Positions 1-8,234 of a stretch of DNA of 64,000 nt are shown in pieces (the stretch's first letter is position 1; every line of letters starts with the position of its first letter). Origin of the DNA: Streptosporangium sp040640155 (GTDB lineage Bacteria; Actinomycetota; Actinomycetes; Streptosporangiales; Streptosporangiaceae); NCBI RefSeq assembly GCF_040640155.1, contig NZ_JBFABE010000004.1, positions 124,001 to 188,000 on the forward strand, in the 5' to 3' direction. A program made the position numbers and the translations under genes. The notes beneath the pieces are model-generated. The model did no database searches and was not told the DNA's origin. It worked only from the letters and a program-made list of their open reading frames with translations.

Positions 1-57
1 CAGCAGGGTGGCGGCGGCTTCGGCGGCGGCGACTTCAGCGACGAACCGCCCTTCTAG
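1..57 (+). CDS. ssb: single-stranded DNA-binding protein SSB, C-terminal end only
   Basis: Only the last 18 codons and the TAG stop lie in the window. They encode a Gly/Phe-rich linker that ends in DEPPF, the acidic-hydrophobic tip that bacterial SSB proteins use to dock replication and repair partners. The position, 100 bp upstream of rpsR and rplI, is the usual actinobacterial rpsF-ssb-rpsR-rplI order, which supports the call. The oligonucleotide-binding fold lies upstream of the window and cannot be checked. Confidence 0.9.
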   Translation, partial: QQGGGGFGGGDFSDEPPF

Positions 58-157
58 CCACGACTCGCGCGGGCGGCCACGATCGCGCCCCGCACCCCAG
101 TCCCTATCCGCAGCGACCATTCCCGCCTGACGGCGGGGCTCTGAAAGGAGCACCACG

Positions 158-394
158 ATGGCCAAGCCGGCACTGCGCAAGCCCAAGAAGAAGGTTTGCC
201 TGTTCTGCCACGACAAGATCTCCTACGTCGACTACAAGGACACGGGGCTGCTTCGGAAGTTCATCTCCGACCGCGGCAAGATCCGTGCCCGCCGGGTGAC
301 GGGCAACTGCACCCAGCACCAGCGTGACGTGGCGACCGCTATCAAGAACGCTCGTGAGATGGCGCTCCTGCCGTACATGAGCACCGCGCGTTAA
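158..394 (+). CDS. rpsR: 30S ribosomal protein S18, zinc-binding form
   Basis: This 78-residue protein has the usual S18 length and core. S18 pairs with S6 on the 30S platform. It keeps a full set of potential zinc ligands, CLFC near residues 19-22 and a later Cys and His in GNCTQH, so it is the C+ form. Actinobacteria often carry a second, cysteine-free copy controlled by Zur; none is seen here. An AAAGGAG ribosome site precedes the ATG. The gene is followed after 13 bp by rplI, and the two are surely cotranscribed. Confidence 0.97.
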   Translation: MAKPALRKPKKKVCLFCHDKISYVDYKDTGLLRKFISDRGKIRARRVTGNCTQHQRDVATAIKNAREMALLPYMSTAR

Positions 395-407
395 GGAGGT
401 CGGACAG

Positions 408-854
408 ATGAAGCTCATTCTCACCAGTGAGGTCACCGGCCTCGGCACGCCCGGCGACATCGTCGAGGTCAAGAGCGGCTACGGCCGCAACTACCTGCTC
501 CCCCGTGGCTTCGCGATCCTGTGGACGCGCGGCGGCGAGAAGCAGATCGCCTCGATCAAGAAGGCTCGTGACGCCCGCGAGATCCGCGACCTCGGCACCG
601 CCAAGGAGGTCGCGGGCCAGCTCCAGGCCCTCAAGGTGCAGCTGAAGACGAAGGCCGGCGAGTCCGGCCGCCTCTTCGGCTCCATCACCACGGGCGACGT
701 CGCCGAGGCCGTCAAGGCCGCCGGCGGCCCCCTGCTCGACCGCCGTCGCATCGAGATCGCCTCCGCGATCAAGAGCCTCGGCACCCACCGGGTCAGCGTC
801 AAGCTGCATCCGGAGGTCTCCGCCTCCCTCGACATCGAGGTCGTCGCGGCCTGA
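408..854 (+). CDS. rplI: 50S ribosomal protein L9
   Basis: A 148-residue protein with the L9 N-terminal RNA-binding lobe, including GYGRNYLLPRGFA near residues 24-36, a long connecting helix rich in Lys and Arg, and a C-terminal lobe rich in small residues. L9 binds 23S rRNA at the base of the L1 stalk and affects frame maintenance. The ATG lies 13 bp after the rpsR stop with AAGGAGG in front of it. A strong GC-rich hairpin follows the stop, so the rpsF-ssb-rpsR-rplI operon probably ends here, and dnaB, often next in related bacteria, is displaced by about 7 kb. Confidence 0.97.
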   Translation: MKLILTSEVTGLGTPGDIVEVKSGYGRNYLLPRGFAILWTRGGEKQIASIKKARDAREIRDLGTAKEVAGQLQALKVQLKTKAGESGRLFGSITTGDVAEAVKAAGGPLLDRRRIEIASAIKSLGTHRVSVKLHPEVSASLDIEVVAA

Positions 855-866
855 CCCGTTCCACCG

Positions 867-907
867 GCGCGGGCCCCTCTCCCTGACGGGAGGGGGGCCC
901 GCGCGCG
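867..907 (+). terminator. GC-rich hairpin terminator after rplI
   Basis: An inverted repeat with arms of about 16 bases (GCGCGGGCCCC on the left) around a short TGACG loop starts 13 bp after the rplI stop and is followed by GTTT. This fits an intrinsic terminator for the ribosomal operon. Confidence 0.75.
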
Positions 908-990
908 TTTCCGGACCCGCACCGGGGATCTCCCCGCCGGATCACACATCGGGGTTCCGGCCGGCGGGGAGGCGCCGGACGACCGCTCGG

Positions 991-1117
991 GCCCGGCCGT
1001 CCCGCCTTGAGCGCGAAGGCTCGCCCGCTTCCGCCCGGCCGTCCCGCCCTGAGCGCGAAGGCTCGCCCGCTTCCGCCCGGCCGTCCCGCCCTGAGCGCGA
1101 ACGGCCCGCCCGCTTCC
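991..1117. repeat. three tandem 42-bp repeats
   Basis: Units begin with GCCCGGCCGTCCCGCC at 991, 1033 and 1075. The first two differ by one base; the third is 43 bp with a changed middle. A fourth, weaker echo continues to about 1180. Repeat length is divisible by three, but the reading frame on the opposite strand does not look like a gene. Confidence 0.85.
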
Positions 1118-1295
1118 GCCGGGCCGGTCGGGCCCGGCGGCTCGGCCCTCAGCGCGAACGGCCCGGCGAACCCGCCGCGGGCGGCGTAGGCGCCCCCGAA
1201 CGCCGACTGCGGGGCGCCCGGCGGGACCCCGTCGCTCCAGGTCATCGGGGATACGTACAATTCGTGGGTCGCTGCTTCATCCTGGAGGTCTTGTC

Positions 1296-2183
1296 ATGGT
1301 CCGTCCTTCGACGCTGTTCGCCCTCGGCGCCCTGGCGGTGGCCGCCGTGGGCTGTGCCCCGGCCTCGGAGACGACCCAGGCGAGCCCCTCGGCCCCGGGC
1401 GCCGCCGGGACGGCCTCCTCCGGTGCCGACCCCTGCGCCAAGGAGAGCCTGCCGCTGAAGACCCCCGGCAAGCTGACCATCGGCACCGACAAGCCCGCCT
1501 ACGAGCCCTGGTTCGCCGACGACGACCCGTCCAACGGCAAGGGATTCGAGAGCGCGGTGGCCTACGCCGTGGCGGACCGGCTGGGCTTCGCCAACGGTGA
1601 CGTCACCTGGGCCACGGTGAAGTTCGACTCCGCGTTCGCCCCCGGAGCCAAGCAGTTCGACTTCGACCTCAACCAGGTCTCGGTGACCCCCGACCGGGCC
1701 AAGGTCGTCGACTTCAGCAAGGGCTACTACACGGTCAAGCAGGCCGTGGTCGCGCTGGAGGCCTCAAAGGTCGCCTCCGCCACGGATCTGGCGAGCCTGA
1801 AGGACGCCAAGATCGGCGTCCAGGTCGGCACCACCTCGCTGCAGGCGGTCAAGGACGTCATCCGGCCCTCGGCCGAGCCCAACGTCTACAACGAGCAGAT
1901 CGACGCCGTCAACGCGCTGAAGAACAAGCAGGTCGACGCCGTGGTGGTGGACCTGCCCACCGCCTTCTACGTGACCGCGGCCCAGGTCGACAACTCCAGG
2001 ATCGTCGGTCAGTTCGGTACCGCCTCCGGCGTTCCCGAGGTCTTCGGCGCGGTCTTCGAGAAGGGCAGCCCCCTGGTGAGCTGCGTGAACGGGGCGATCG
2101 ACGAGCTGGCCACGTCCGGTGAGCTCGCGAAGATCGAGACCAGGTGGCTCGGGTCCGCCGCGGGCGCCCCGGAGCTGAAGTGA
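1296..2183 (+). CDS. amino-acid ABC transporter substrate-binding lipoprotein
   Basis: A 295-residue extracytoplasmic solute-binding protein of the polar amino-acid family (SBP_bac_3, GlnH/HisJ-like). It should capture an amino acid outside the cell and deliver it to the permease and ATPase encoded downstream. The N-terminus is a lipoprotein signal ending in AVGC, with Cys20 the likely lipidated residue. The mature part shows family landmarks: KLTIGTDKPAYEPW, a GFESAVAYAV helix, a conserved DFSKGYY segment and KIGVQVGTTS. GGAGG lies 7 bases before the ATG. The substrate cannot be told from sequence. Confidence 0.92.
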   Translation: MVRPSTLFALGALAVAAVGCAPASETTQASPSAPGAAGTASSGADPCAKESLPLKTPGKLTIGTDKPAYEPWFADDDPSNGKGFESAVAYAVADRLGFANGDVTWATVKFDSAFAPGAKQFDFDLNQVSVTPDRAKVVDFSKGYYTVKQAVVALEASKVASATDLASLKDAKIGVQVGTTSLQAVKDVIRPSAEPNVYNEQIDAVNALKNKQVDAVVVDLPTAFYVTAAQVDNSRIVGQFGTASGVPEVFGAVFEKGSPLVSCVNGAIDELATSGELAKIETRWLGSAAGAPELK

Positions 2184-2292
2184 CGTCACCGTCCCCCGTG
2201 CCGGCGTCACGTCCCGCGAGCGTGCCGATGTCACGCCCGGCGAGGATCCGCCCCCGGGCGCGCCGCGCGAGCGGTGCGCACGACGGCGCCCG

Positions 2293-3159
2293 ATGAGGAA
2301 CGACGAGGGCCTGCGGGTCCCCGACGGCTGGACGAAGAGCGACCGCCAGGTCGAGCGGGAGCGGCTGCGCAGGCGGTCGTCGGTCCGCTCCGGCTCGATC
2401 GCGACGGTCTCGACGGTCCTCGTCCTCGTCCTGCTCGCCTGGCTCTTCACCACCTCCCCGGGCTGGCCCCGCGTACGGGAGACGTTCTTCGACCCCGAAC
2501 AACTCGTCCGGGCACTGCCGGACGTGCTGAGCGGCTTCCTGCTCAACATCAAGATCTTCCTGATCGCGGAGCCGCTGATCCTCGTCGTGGGGCTCGTGGT
2601 CGCGCTGATCCGCAACCTGCAGGCCCCGGTGTTCTTCCCGCTGCGTGCCCTGGCGGTGCTGTACACCGACGTCTTCCGCGGCGTGCCCACGATCCTGATC
2701 ATCTATCTGGTGGGGTTCGGCCTGCCCGCGCTCGGCCTGCAGGGCACGCCGACGGATCTCGCGACGCTGGGCATCATCGCGCTCACCCTCTCCTACGGGG
2801 CGTACGTGGCGGAGGTCTTCCGGGCGGGCATCGAGTCGGTGCATCCCAGCCAGCGGGCCGCCGCGCGTTCCCTGGGTCTGAGCCACGGCCAGACCATGCG
2901 CTACGTGGTGGTGCCCCAGGCGTCGCGACGGGTGGTGCCGCCGCTGCTCAACGACTTCGTCTCGCTGCAGAAGGACACCGCGCTCGTCGCCACGATCGGC
3001 CCGCTCGAGGCGCTGCGGCAGGCGCAGATCCACGCGGCCAGCACCTTCAACTACACGCCCTACCTGGTGGCGGCGCTGCTGTTCATCCTGCTCACCATCC
3101 CGATGGCGCGCTTCACCGACTACCTGGCGGCGCGTTCGCAGCGGAGGCGGAGCCAGTGA
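2293..3159 (+). CDS. amino-acid ABC transporter permease (HisM family)
   Basis: A 288-residue inner-membrane permease. After a charged cytoplasmic N-terminus there is a first membrane segment around residues 37-55, followed by several more. The EAA-type coupling loop, AARSLGLSHGQTMRYVVVPQA near residues 196-216, is where the ATPase docks; FRAGIESVHPSQRAAARS is typical of the GlnP/HisM branch. One permease gene is present, so a homodimer is likely. It sits between the binding protein and the ATPase of the same importer. The ATG at 2293 is preferred because the longer frames before it do not look coding. Confidence 0.92.
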   Translation: MRNDEGLRVPDGWTKSDRQVERERLRRRSSVRSGSIATVSTVLVLVLLAWLFTTSPGWPRVRETFFDPEQLVRALPDVLSGFLLNIKIFLIAEPLILVVGLVVALIRNLQAPVFFPLRALAVLYTDVFRGVPTILIIYLVGFGLPALGLQGTPTDLATLGIIALTLSYGAYVAEVFRAGIESVHPSQRAAARSLGLSHGQTMRYVVVPQASRRVVPPLLNDFVSLQKDTALVATIGPLEALRQAQIHAASTFNYTPYLVAALLFILLTIPMARFTDYLAARSQRRRSQ

Positions 3160-3205
3160 GCGGTCGGACGGCGGCGAGGACCGTGGTGGCGACGGCAGCG
3201 AGGAC

Positions 3206-3270
3206 GGTGGCGGCGGGGACCGCGGCGGCGGGGACCGCGGCGGCGGGGACGGTGGTGGCGGGGACGGCGG
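3206..3270. repeat. four copies of a 15-bp GC-rich repeat
   Basis: The core CGGCGGGGAC recurs at 3211, 3226, 3241 and 3256, exactly 15 bp apart, in the 127-bp gap between permease and ATPase genes. The plus strand has many G-runs and could form G-quadruplex structure. This may affect translation of the ATPase gene, whose start lies 17 bp later. Confidence 0.8.
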
Positions 3271-3286
3271 AGGGGGGGGCGGCGGC

Positions 3287-4030
3287 ATGAGCCTGCTGAG
3301 CATCGAGGGCCTGTGGAAGAACTACCACGGCCACAGCGTGCTGCGCGGCGTCGACCTGGAGGTCGAGCCGCACGAGGTGGTCTGCCTGATCGGGGCCTCG
3401 GGGTCGGGCAAGTCCACCCTGCTGCGCTGCGTCAACCTGCTGGAGACGGCCGACGACGGCACGATCCACCTGGACGGCGAGGAGATCACCGATGTCCGGA
3501 CCGATCCGGACGAGGTGCGCAAGCGGATGGGCATCGTGTTCCAGGCGTTCAACCTGTTCCCGCACATGACCGTGCTGGACAACGTCACGCTGGCCCCCCG
3601 CAAGGTACACGGGACGGGCAGGCAGGAGGCCGAACGGCAGGCTCGTGAGCTGCTCGCCAGGTTCGGCCTGGCGGACAAGGCGGGCGCCTACCCCGACCAG
3701 CTCTCCGGCGGTCAGCAGCAGCGCGCGGCCATCATCCGGGCCCTGGCCACCAAGCCGCGGCTCATGCTGCTGGACGAGGTCACCTCGGCACTGGACCCCG
3801 AACTGGTCAAGGAGGTGCTGGAGATCATCCGGGAGCTCAAGGCGGGCGGGATGACCATGATCCTGACCACCCACGAGATGGGCTTCTGCCGCGAGATCGC
3901 CGACACCGTCTGCTTCCTGGACGGCGGGGTGCTGCTGGAGCGCGGTACTCCCGAGCAGATCTTCACCGATCCCCGCGAGGCTCGTACCAGGGAGTTCGTT
4001 CAGACCGTGATCGACGCCCGGCGTCTGTGA
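3287..4030 (+). CDS. amino-acid ABC transporter ATP-binding protein (GlnQ family)
   Basis: A 247-residue cytoplasmic ATPase that should power the importer encoded by the two preceding genes. All motifs are intact: Walker A GASGSGKST, Q-loop in VFQAFNLFPHMTV, signature LSGGQQQR, Walker B LMLLDEVTSALDPE, and the switch His in TTHEMGF. The ATPase family signature of polar amino-acid importers is clear (NLFPHMTVLDNV). The Walker B acidic residue pair reads DEV rather than the commoner DEP; this is tolerated in the family. GGGGGGCGGC precedes the ATG. Confidence 0.95.
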   Translation: MSLLSIEGLWKNYHGHSVLRGVDLEVEPHEVVCLIGASGSGKSTLLRCVNLLETADDGTIHLDGEEITDVRTDPDEVRKRMGIVFQAFNLFPHMTVLDNVTLAPRKVHGTGRQEAERQARELLARFGLADKAGAYPDQLSGGQQQRAAIIRALATKPRLMLLDEVTSALDPELVKEVLEIIRELKAGGMTMILTTHEMGFCREIADTVCFLDGGVLLERGTPEQIFTDPREARTREFVQTVIDARRL

Positions 4031-4334
4031 GCCGCTGAGCGCCTGCCGGGCATCCGCCGATGGCCGGTGCGGTTCCCGCGCCGGCCCGCGGGCGTGACCT
4101 CTGCGGCCCCTGTGTCCTTCCGTGTCTTCCTGCCCCTCAGGGGCCCCGCACGCCCGGAGAGAACCGTACGTGACCCCGAGACCCGTGAAAGGTTCCGGGC
4201 AGGCGCAGGAGGGCTCAGGGAGGCGCCGGGAGGCCAGGGAACGCGCCGTGTGCCCGCTCCCGGGTCCCCGGGTCCCGGGTTCCGGGTTCCGCTCCCAGGA
4301 TCCCCGGACCACGGCTCACGCTGCCCGGGTCTCC
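4031..4334. other. convergent intergenic region
   Basis: About 300 bp between the stops of the importer ATPase and the APC permease. It holds short GGGTCCCGGGTTCC-type repeats near 4262-4290. No clear gene and no strong terminator were seen. Confidence 0.5.
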
Positions 4335-6143
4335 TCAGCGGCGGTGCCTGCCCCGGGAACCGCCACCGGGGCCGTAGGGGCCGGGCGGTCCGGAAGGTCC
4401 GGCAGGCCCGGAAGGTCCGTAGGGACCGGAGACCCCGGGTGGCCGCCCGTAGGGTTCGGGCGTTCCGTAGGGCCCGGACGAGCCGGGAGGCCCGTAGGGG
4501 TTCGGAGGACCGTAGGGTCCGCCCTGACCACCGGGTCCGCCCTGTCCACCCGGTCTACCGGGGCCGCCCGGGCCGAAGGGATCGGGCGGGCCGGGCGGGC
4601 CCGGCGGGTCGAAGGGTCCCCGGGCGGTGCGGTCGCCGGGACCCCCGGGAGGCAGCGGCTCCGACAGCTCGGCGAGCACGCTGTTGCGCCTGCCGTACAT
4701 CAGGTAGACCAGGACGCCGAAGGCCATCCAGATGATGTAGTACAGCCAGGTGATGAGCTGGAGGTTCACCATCAGCCAGAGGCAGGCGAGGATCGAGGCG
4801 ATCGGCACGCCCGGGGAGAGCGGCGTGCGGAACCCGCGGGGCAGGTCCGGCATCGTCTTCCGCATCCTGATCACCCCCGCCGCCACCGCGATGAACACGA
4901 ACAGGGCGCCGATCACGACCAGCGGTTCGAGCGTGAGCACGTTCACGAACTCGGCCAGCAGGATCGCCAGGAAACCGATGATCAGGGTGACCCGGGTCGG
5001 GCTGTGGTAGCTCCGGTTGATCTTGGAGAGCGAGCGGGGGATCAGCCCGTCGCGCGCCATGGAGAACAGCACACGGGTCAGGCCGACGAGCAGCACCAGG
5101 ATCACGGTGGTGAGGCCGAGCACCGCGCCGATGTTGATGATGTGCACCATGAAGCCCTCGCCGGCGCTGCGGAAGGCGTTGGCGAGCGGCGCGTCTTTGT
5201 TGATCTTGTCGTACGGGGTCATGCCGACCATCACCACGGCGACCGCGATGTACAGGACCGTGGTGATCACCAGGCTGCGGATGATGCCCTTCGGCATGGA
5301 ACGGGGGGCGTCCTCGGCCTCCTCCGCACCGGTGGCCACGACGTCGAAGCCGATGTAGGCGAACGTGATGACCGCGGAGGCGGCGAAGATGCCGAACCAG
5401 CCGAAGGCGCCCGTCTGGCCGAAGATGATGCCGAGCACCGGGGAGTCCATGGTGTCCGCGGCCTTGGCCGCGGGCTCCGCCGGCACCGGGATGGCCATGA
5501 GGTTGTTCTGGTCGAAGTGGAGGGCGCCGACCACGATGACCGCGCCGATGGCCAGCAGCTTGGCCACCACGATGATCCACAGCGCGCGCAGGCCGACGCG
5601 GGCGCCCAGGGCCACCACCGCCGTCAGGACGACCAGGATGAAGATCGTGAAAAGGTCGAACCCCTCGGCCTGACCGACCACCCCGGCGATCACGTCCGGG
5701 AAGGTCACGCCGAAGTCGGCGAGCATCTGGGCGGCGTAGAGCGACCACGCGCGGGCCACCACCGAGGTGGCCAGCAGGAGTTCCATCACCAGGGACCAGC
5801 CCACCACCCACGCCCAGACCTCGCCGAAGATGACGTAGGTGAAGGTGTAGGCGCTTCCCGAACTCGGCATGGCCGAGGACAGTTCCGCGAAGCAGAAGGC
5901 CACGAGGAGGGTGGTGATTCCAGCGATCATGAAGGAGAGGATCACGCCCGGTCCGGCCATGGAGGCCGCCTGACGGCCCGCGAGGCTGAAGATGCCCGCG
6001 CCGATCATGACACCGAGGCCGAGGACGATGAGGTCCTTCCTGCGGTAGGCGGTGGGCAGGCCGTGGCGCGCACCGGTCCATCGGCCGGTGGCATGGCTCG
6101 GTGGCATGCGGCGCACTATCGAAAGGGAAGAACCTTCGGGCAC
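4335..6143 (-). CDS. APC-family amino-acid permease with collagen-like C-terminal tail
   Basis: A 602-residue transporter. Residues about 35-480 form the 12-14 membrane segments of the APC superfamily, cationic amino-acid transporter branch: GVMIGAGIFSLAGRQAA is the unwound helix-1 substrate motif, and FAYIGFDVVATGAEE is the helix-6 motif. The remaining ~110 residues after RRNSVLAELSEPLPPGG are almost only Gly, Pro, Tyr and Ser in GPPGPP/YGPPG repeats, presumably cytoplasmic and disordered. Such a tail is rare on permeases. Transport of a basic amino acid is inference from the family. It is transcribed towards the GlnQ gene and stands alone. Confidence 0.9.
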   Translation of the reverse strand: MPEGSSLSIVRRMPPSHATGRWTGARHGLPTAYRRKDLIVLGLGVMIGAGIFSLAGRQAASMAGPGVILSFMIAGITTLLVAFCFAELSSAMPSSGSAYTFTYVIFGEVWAWVVGWSLVMELLLATSVVARAWSLYAAQMLADFGVTFPDVIAGVVGQAEGFDLFTIFILVVLTAVVALGARVGLRALWIIVVAKLLAIGAVIVVGALHFDQNNLMAIPVPAEPAAKAADTMDSPVLGIIFGQTGAFGWFGIFAASAVITFAYIGFDVVATGAEEAEDAPRSMPKGIIRSLVITTVLYIAVAVVMVGMTPYDKINKDAPLANAFRSAGEGFMVHIINIGAVLGLTTVILVLLVGLTRVLFSMARDGLIPRSLSKINRSYHSPTRVTLIIGFLAILLAEFVNVLTLEPLVVIGALFVFIAVAAGVIRMRKTMPDLPRGFRTPLSPGVPIASILACLWLMVNLQLITWLYYIIWMAFGVLVYLMYGRRNSVLAELSEPLPPGGPGDRTARGPFDPPGPPGPPDPFGPGGPGRPGGQGGPGGQGGPYGPPNPYGPPGSSGPYGTPEPYGRPPGVSGPYGPSGPAGPSGPPGPYGPGGGSRGRHRR

Positions 6144-6414
6144 GATGTGACCAATCGTGGTGGGTGCATAACCCGTATTGTCGGACTCGTTTCACAGTGC
6201 CGTAGGAGAGTTCCGCTGGACAAGGGCTATCCGGTCACGTGGTGGACACCACAGTGTCACGCGTGGATCACCCGATCGGGCGGACACCGCCCGTCACGGC
6301 CACGTCGTCCGCCCTCCACGCGGCACCCGGACGACCCGCATCCCCTGCGGGGCAGGGGAATCCGCGCGGCCCGTCACGGCCGCCGGGCCACGGGGGCGGC
6401 GGGCCGCCCGCCGC

Positions 6415-7956
6415 TCAGGCGCCGACCACCAGCCACGCCCTCCCGTACGCGCGGACCGACAGGGTGACGAGACGGGCGATCATCCACAGGCCGAGGGCCA
6501 GCCAGAGTGTCACCAGGCCGCCGTCGCGCAGGTCGACCAGGTACGCGGCGGGCAGGTAGGCGAGCGTCGTCCACACCCCCGCCCAGGCGAGATAGCGCCG
6601 GTCCCCGGCGCCGATGAGCACCCCGTCCAGCACGAACACCACCCCGGCGGCCGGTTGCAGGACGGCCACCACCCACAGCAGGCCGAGCAGGTGTGCCGAG
6701 ACCGCCGGCCCGGCGTCGAACAGGGCGGGAACGAACGGCCTGGCGGCCACCACGGCAAGGCCGAGCAGCACTCCGGAGCCGATGCCCCAGAGCACCATCC
6801 GCCAGGTCGCGCCGCGCGCCGCCGCCACGTCCCCCGCGCCCAGGGCGCGGCCGGTGATCGCCTGCCCGGCGATCGCGATGGCGTCCAGGGCGAACGCCAG
6901 CAGGGTCCAGATCCTGGTGGCGATCGTGTGCGCCTCGATCTGGTCCTCTCCCATGCGGACGGCCGCGGCGGCCGCGACGGCCAGCACCACCTGCAGGCAG
7001 GCCGTACGGATGACCAGGGCGATCCCGGCCGAACCCGCGGCGCGCACGCCCGCCAGGTCGGGGCGGAACGGGGCCCGGTGCCGGAGGAGGATCAGGCCGA
7101 GATAGACGGCGGCGGCGAGCGACTGGGCCACGACCGTGCCCCAGGCCGAACCCGCGATGCCCCAGCCGAGTCCCAGGACGAACAGGACGTTGAGGCCCGC
7201 GTTCAGCGCGAAGGCGCCGACCGAGACCAGCAACGGGGTGGTGGTGTCCTGCATGCCGCGCAGCACGCCCGTGCCCGCCAGCACCAGCAGCATGGCCGGG
7301 ACGCCCAGCAGGCTGATCCGCAGGTAGGTCACGGCCTGGCGGGCGAGTTCCCCCTCGGCGCCGATCACCTGGACCAGCCAGGGGGCCAGCGGCCAGACCA
7401 CCAGGACGATCACTGATCCGACCCCCGCGGCCAGCCAGAGACCGTCCACGCCCTGCCGCAGGGCCCGGCCGGTCTCGCCCGCCCCGATCTGCCGGGCCAC
7501 CGCCGCGGTCGTTCCGTAGGCCAGGAAGACGCACAGTCCCACCAGGAAGGTCAGCACCGTGCTCGCCACCCCCAGGGCGCCGAGCGCGGGAGCGGGCAGG
7601 CGGCCGACCACGACGGTGTCGGTCAGCAGGAAGAGCGGCTCGGCCACCAGCGCGCCGAACGCGGGCAGCGCGAGGCGCATGATCTGCCGGTCGTACTCCC
7701 GGCCCGTGCCGCCGTCCCGGCCGGCGCGCCGGCCTCGGTCGGGCCTCTCGTCACGGGCGGGGTCGCCGGGACGGCTCGGGCGGTCGTCGCGACCCGGCCG
7801 GCCGTCGTGGGCGAGGCGACCGGGCCGGCGGTCGCGGGCGGGGCGATCCGGGCGACCGGAGGCGCCGGAGCGCCCGGGACCAGAGGTAAGAGGCACAGAT
7901 GCATTGTGCCCGTTACCCTCCGGGGGATCACCAGCGGGAGGAAGCGGTCGGGGCAT
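6415..7956 (-). CDS. MATE-family multidrug/metabolite efflux protein
   Basis: A MATE (DinF-like) exporter with about 12 membrane segments that uses a cation gradient to expel drugs or metabolites. Recognisable landmarks are RLALPAFGALVAEPLFLLTDTVVVGRL near the first helix and the repeated ILR/GMQDTTTPL half-motif. Only about the last 440 residues look conserved. The ~75 residues before them are Arg/Asp/Gly/Pro-rich (RPDRPARDRRPGR) and may be real or an artefact of the chosen start; a GTG at about 7885 is another option. The ATG at 7956 gives 513 residues. The gene is divergent from dnaB and shares its DnaA-box-rich upstream region. Confidence 0.88.
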   Translation of the reverse strand: MPRPLPPAGDPPEGNGHNASVPLTSGPGRSGASGRPDRPARDRRPGRLAHDGRPGRDDRPSRPGDPARDERPDRGRRAGRDGGTGREYDRQIMRLALPAFGALVAEPLFLLTDTVVVGRLPAPALGALGVASTVLTFLVGLCVFLAYGTTAAVARQIGAGETGRALRQGVDGLWLAAGVGSVIVLVVWPLAPWLVQVIGAEGELARQAVTYLRISLLGVPAMLLVLAGTGVLRGMQDTTTPLLVSVGAFALNAGLNVLFVLGLGWGIAGSAWGTVVAQSLAAAVYLGLILLRHRAPFRPDLAGVRAAGSAGIALVIRTACLQVVLAVAAAAAVRMGEDQIEAHTIATRIWTLLAFALDAIAIAGQAITGRALGAGDVAAARGATWRMVLWGIGSGVLLGLAVVAARPFVPALFDAGPAVSAHLLGLLWVVAVLQPAAGVVFVLDGVLIGAGDRRYLAWAGVWTTLAYLPAAYLVDLRDGGLVTLWLALGLWMIARLVTLSVRAYGRAWLVVGA

Positions 7957-7997
7957 ACCATGTGGGGCCACTCTCGGCGTGTCGCCCCAACTTTCTT

Positions 7998-8125
7998 TTC
8001 TCCACAGGCGGTGGATGACGTTTTCCCTGGTCACAGAGTTATCCACAGTTGTGGGTAAGAGTTATCCACAGGGCTGTCCCCAGGGTGCCCACACCCTGGG
8101 GGGAGAACTGCACAGCTTATCCACA
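7998..8125. promoter_or_regulatory. cluster of DnaA boxes upstream of dnaB
   Basis: Three exact TTATCCACA boxes lie on the plus strand at 8039-8047, 8062-8070 and 8117-8125. A near match TTCTCCACA lies at 7998-8006, and a reverse near match (TTACCCACA read on the minus strand) lies at 8050-8058. Five sites in 130 bp is far above chance in such GC-rich DNA. The cluster sits in the MATE/dnaB divergent region, so DnaA may control dnaB or be titrated here. Confidence 0.85.
8078..8101. promoter_or_regulatory. perfect 10-bp inverted repeat inside the DnaA-box cluster
   Basis: CCCCAGGGTG and CACCCTGGGG flank a 4-base loop (CCCA). It lies between the second and third TTATCCACA boxes. It could be a hairpin in a dnaB leader or a protein-binding palindrome. 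Confidence 0.7.
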
Positions 8126-8234
8126 CCTCTGTCCACCGGCCGCGTTGCCAGTGCGGGCACGGAGCCGGGAAACTGTCAGCCCGGTGAGCTACAAATGGGG
8201 ATAACGTAACTGTGTTCGAAAGAGGGGGTGTGCG

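Larger units (their letters stand above)
855..1295. other. intergenic region between rplI and the ABC importer
   Basis: This 441-bp stretch holds the rplI terminator and three tandem 42-bp repeats, then the promoter region of the importer. No convincing gene was seen; a long reading frame on the minus strand comes from the GC-rich repeats and overlaps rplI. Confidence 0.6.

Noticed and set aside
799..1260. 153-codon minus-strand frame over the 42-bp repeats
   Set aside because: Overlaps rplI, has no ribosome site, and its repeat residues simply reflect the GC-rich DNA repeat.
4122..6467. 781-codon plus-strand frame opposite the APC permease
   Set aside because: It is the antisense shadow of a clear transporter gene and has no domain or ribosome site.
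7970..8230. oriC
   Set aside because: The DnaA boxes are real, but dnaA, dnaN, recF and gyrB are absent and no AT-rich unwinding stretch is present. The known gene order places oriC elsewhere.
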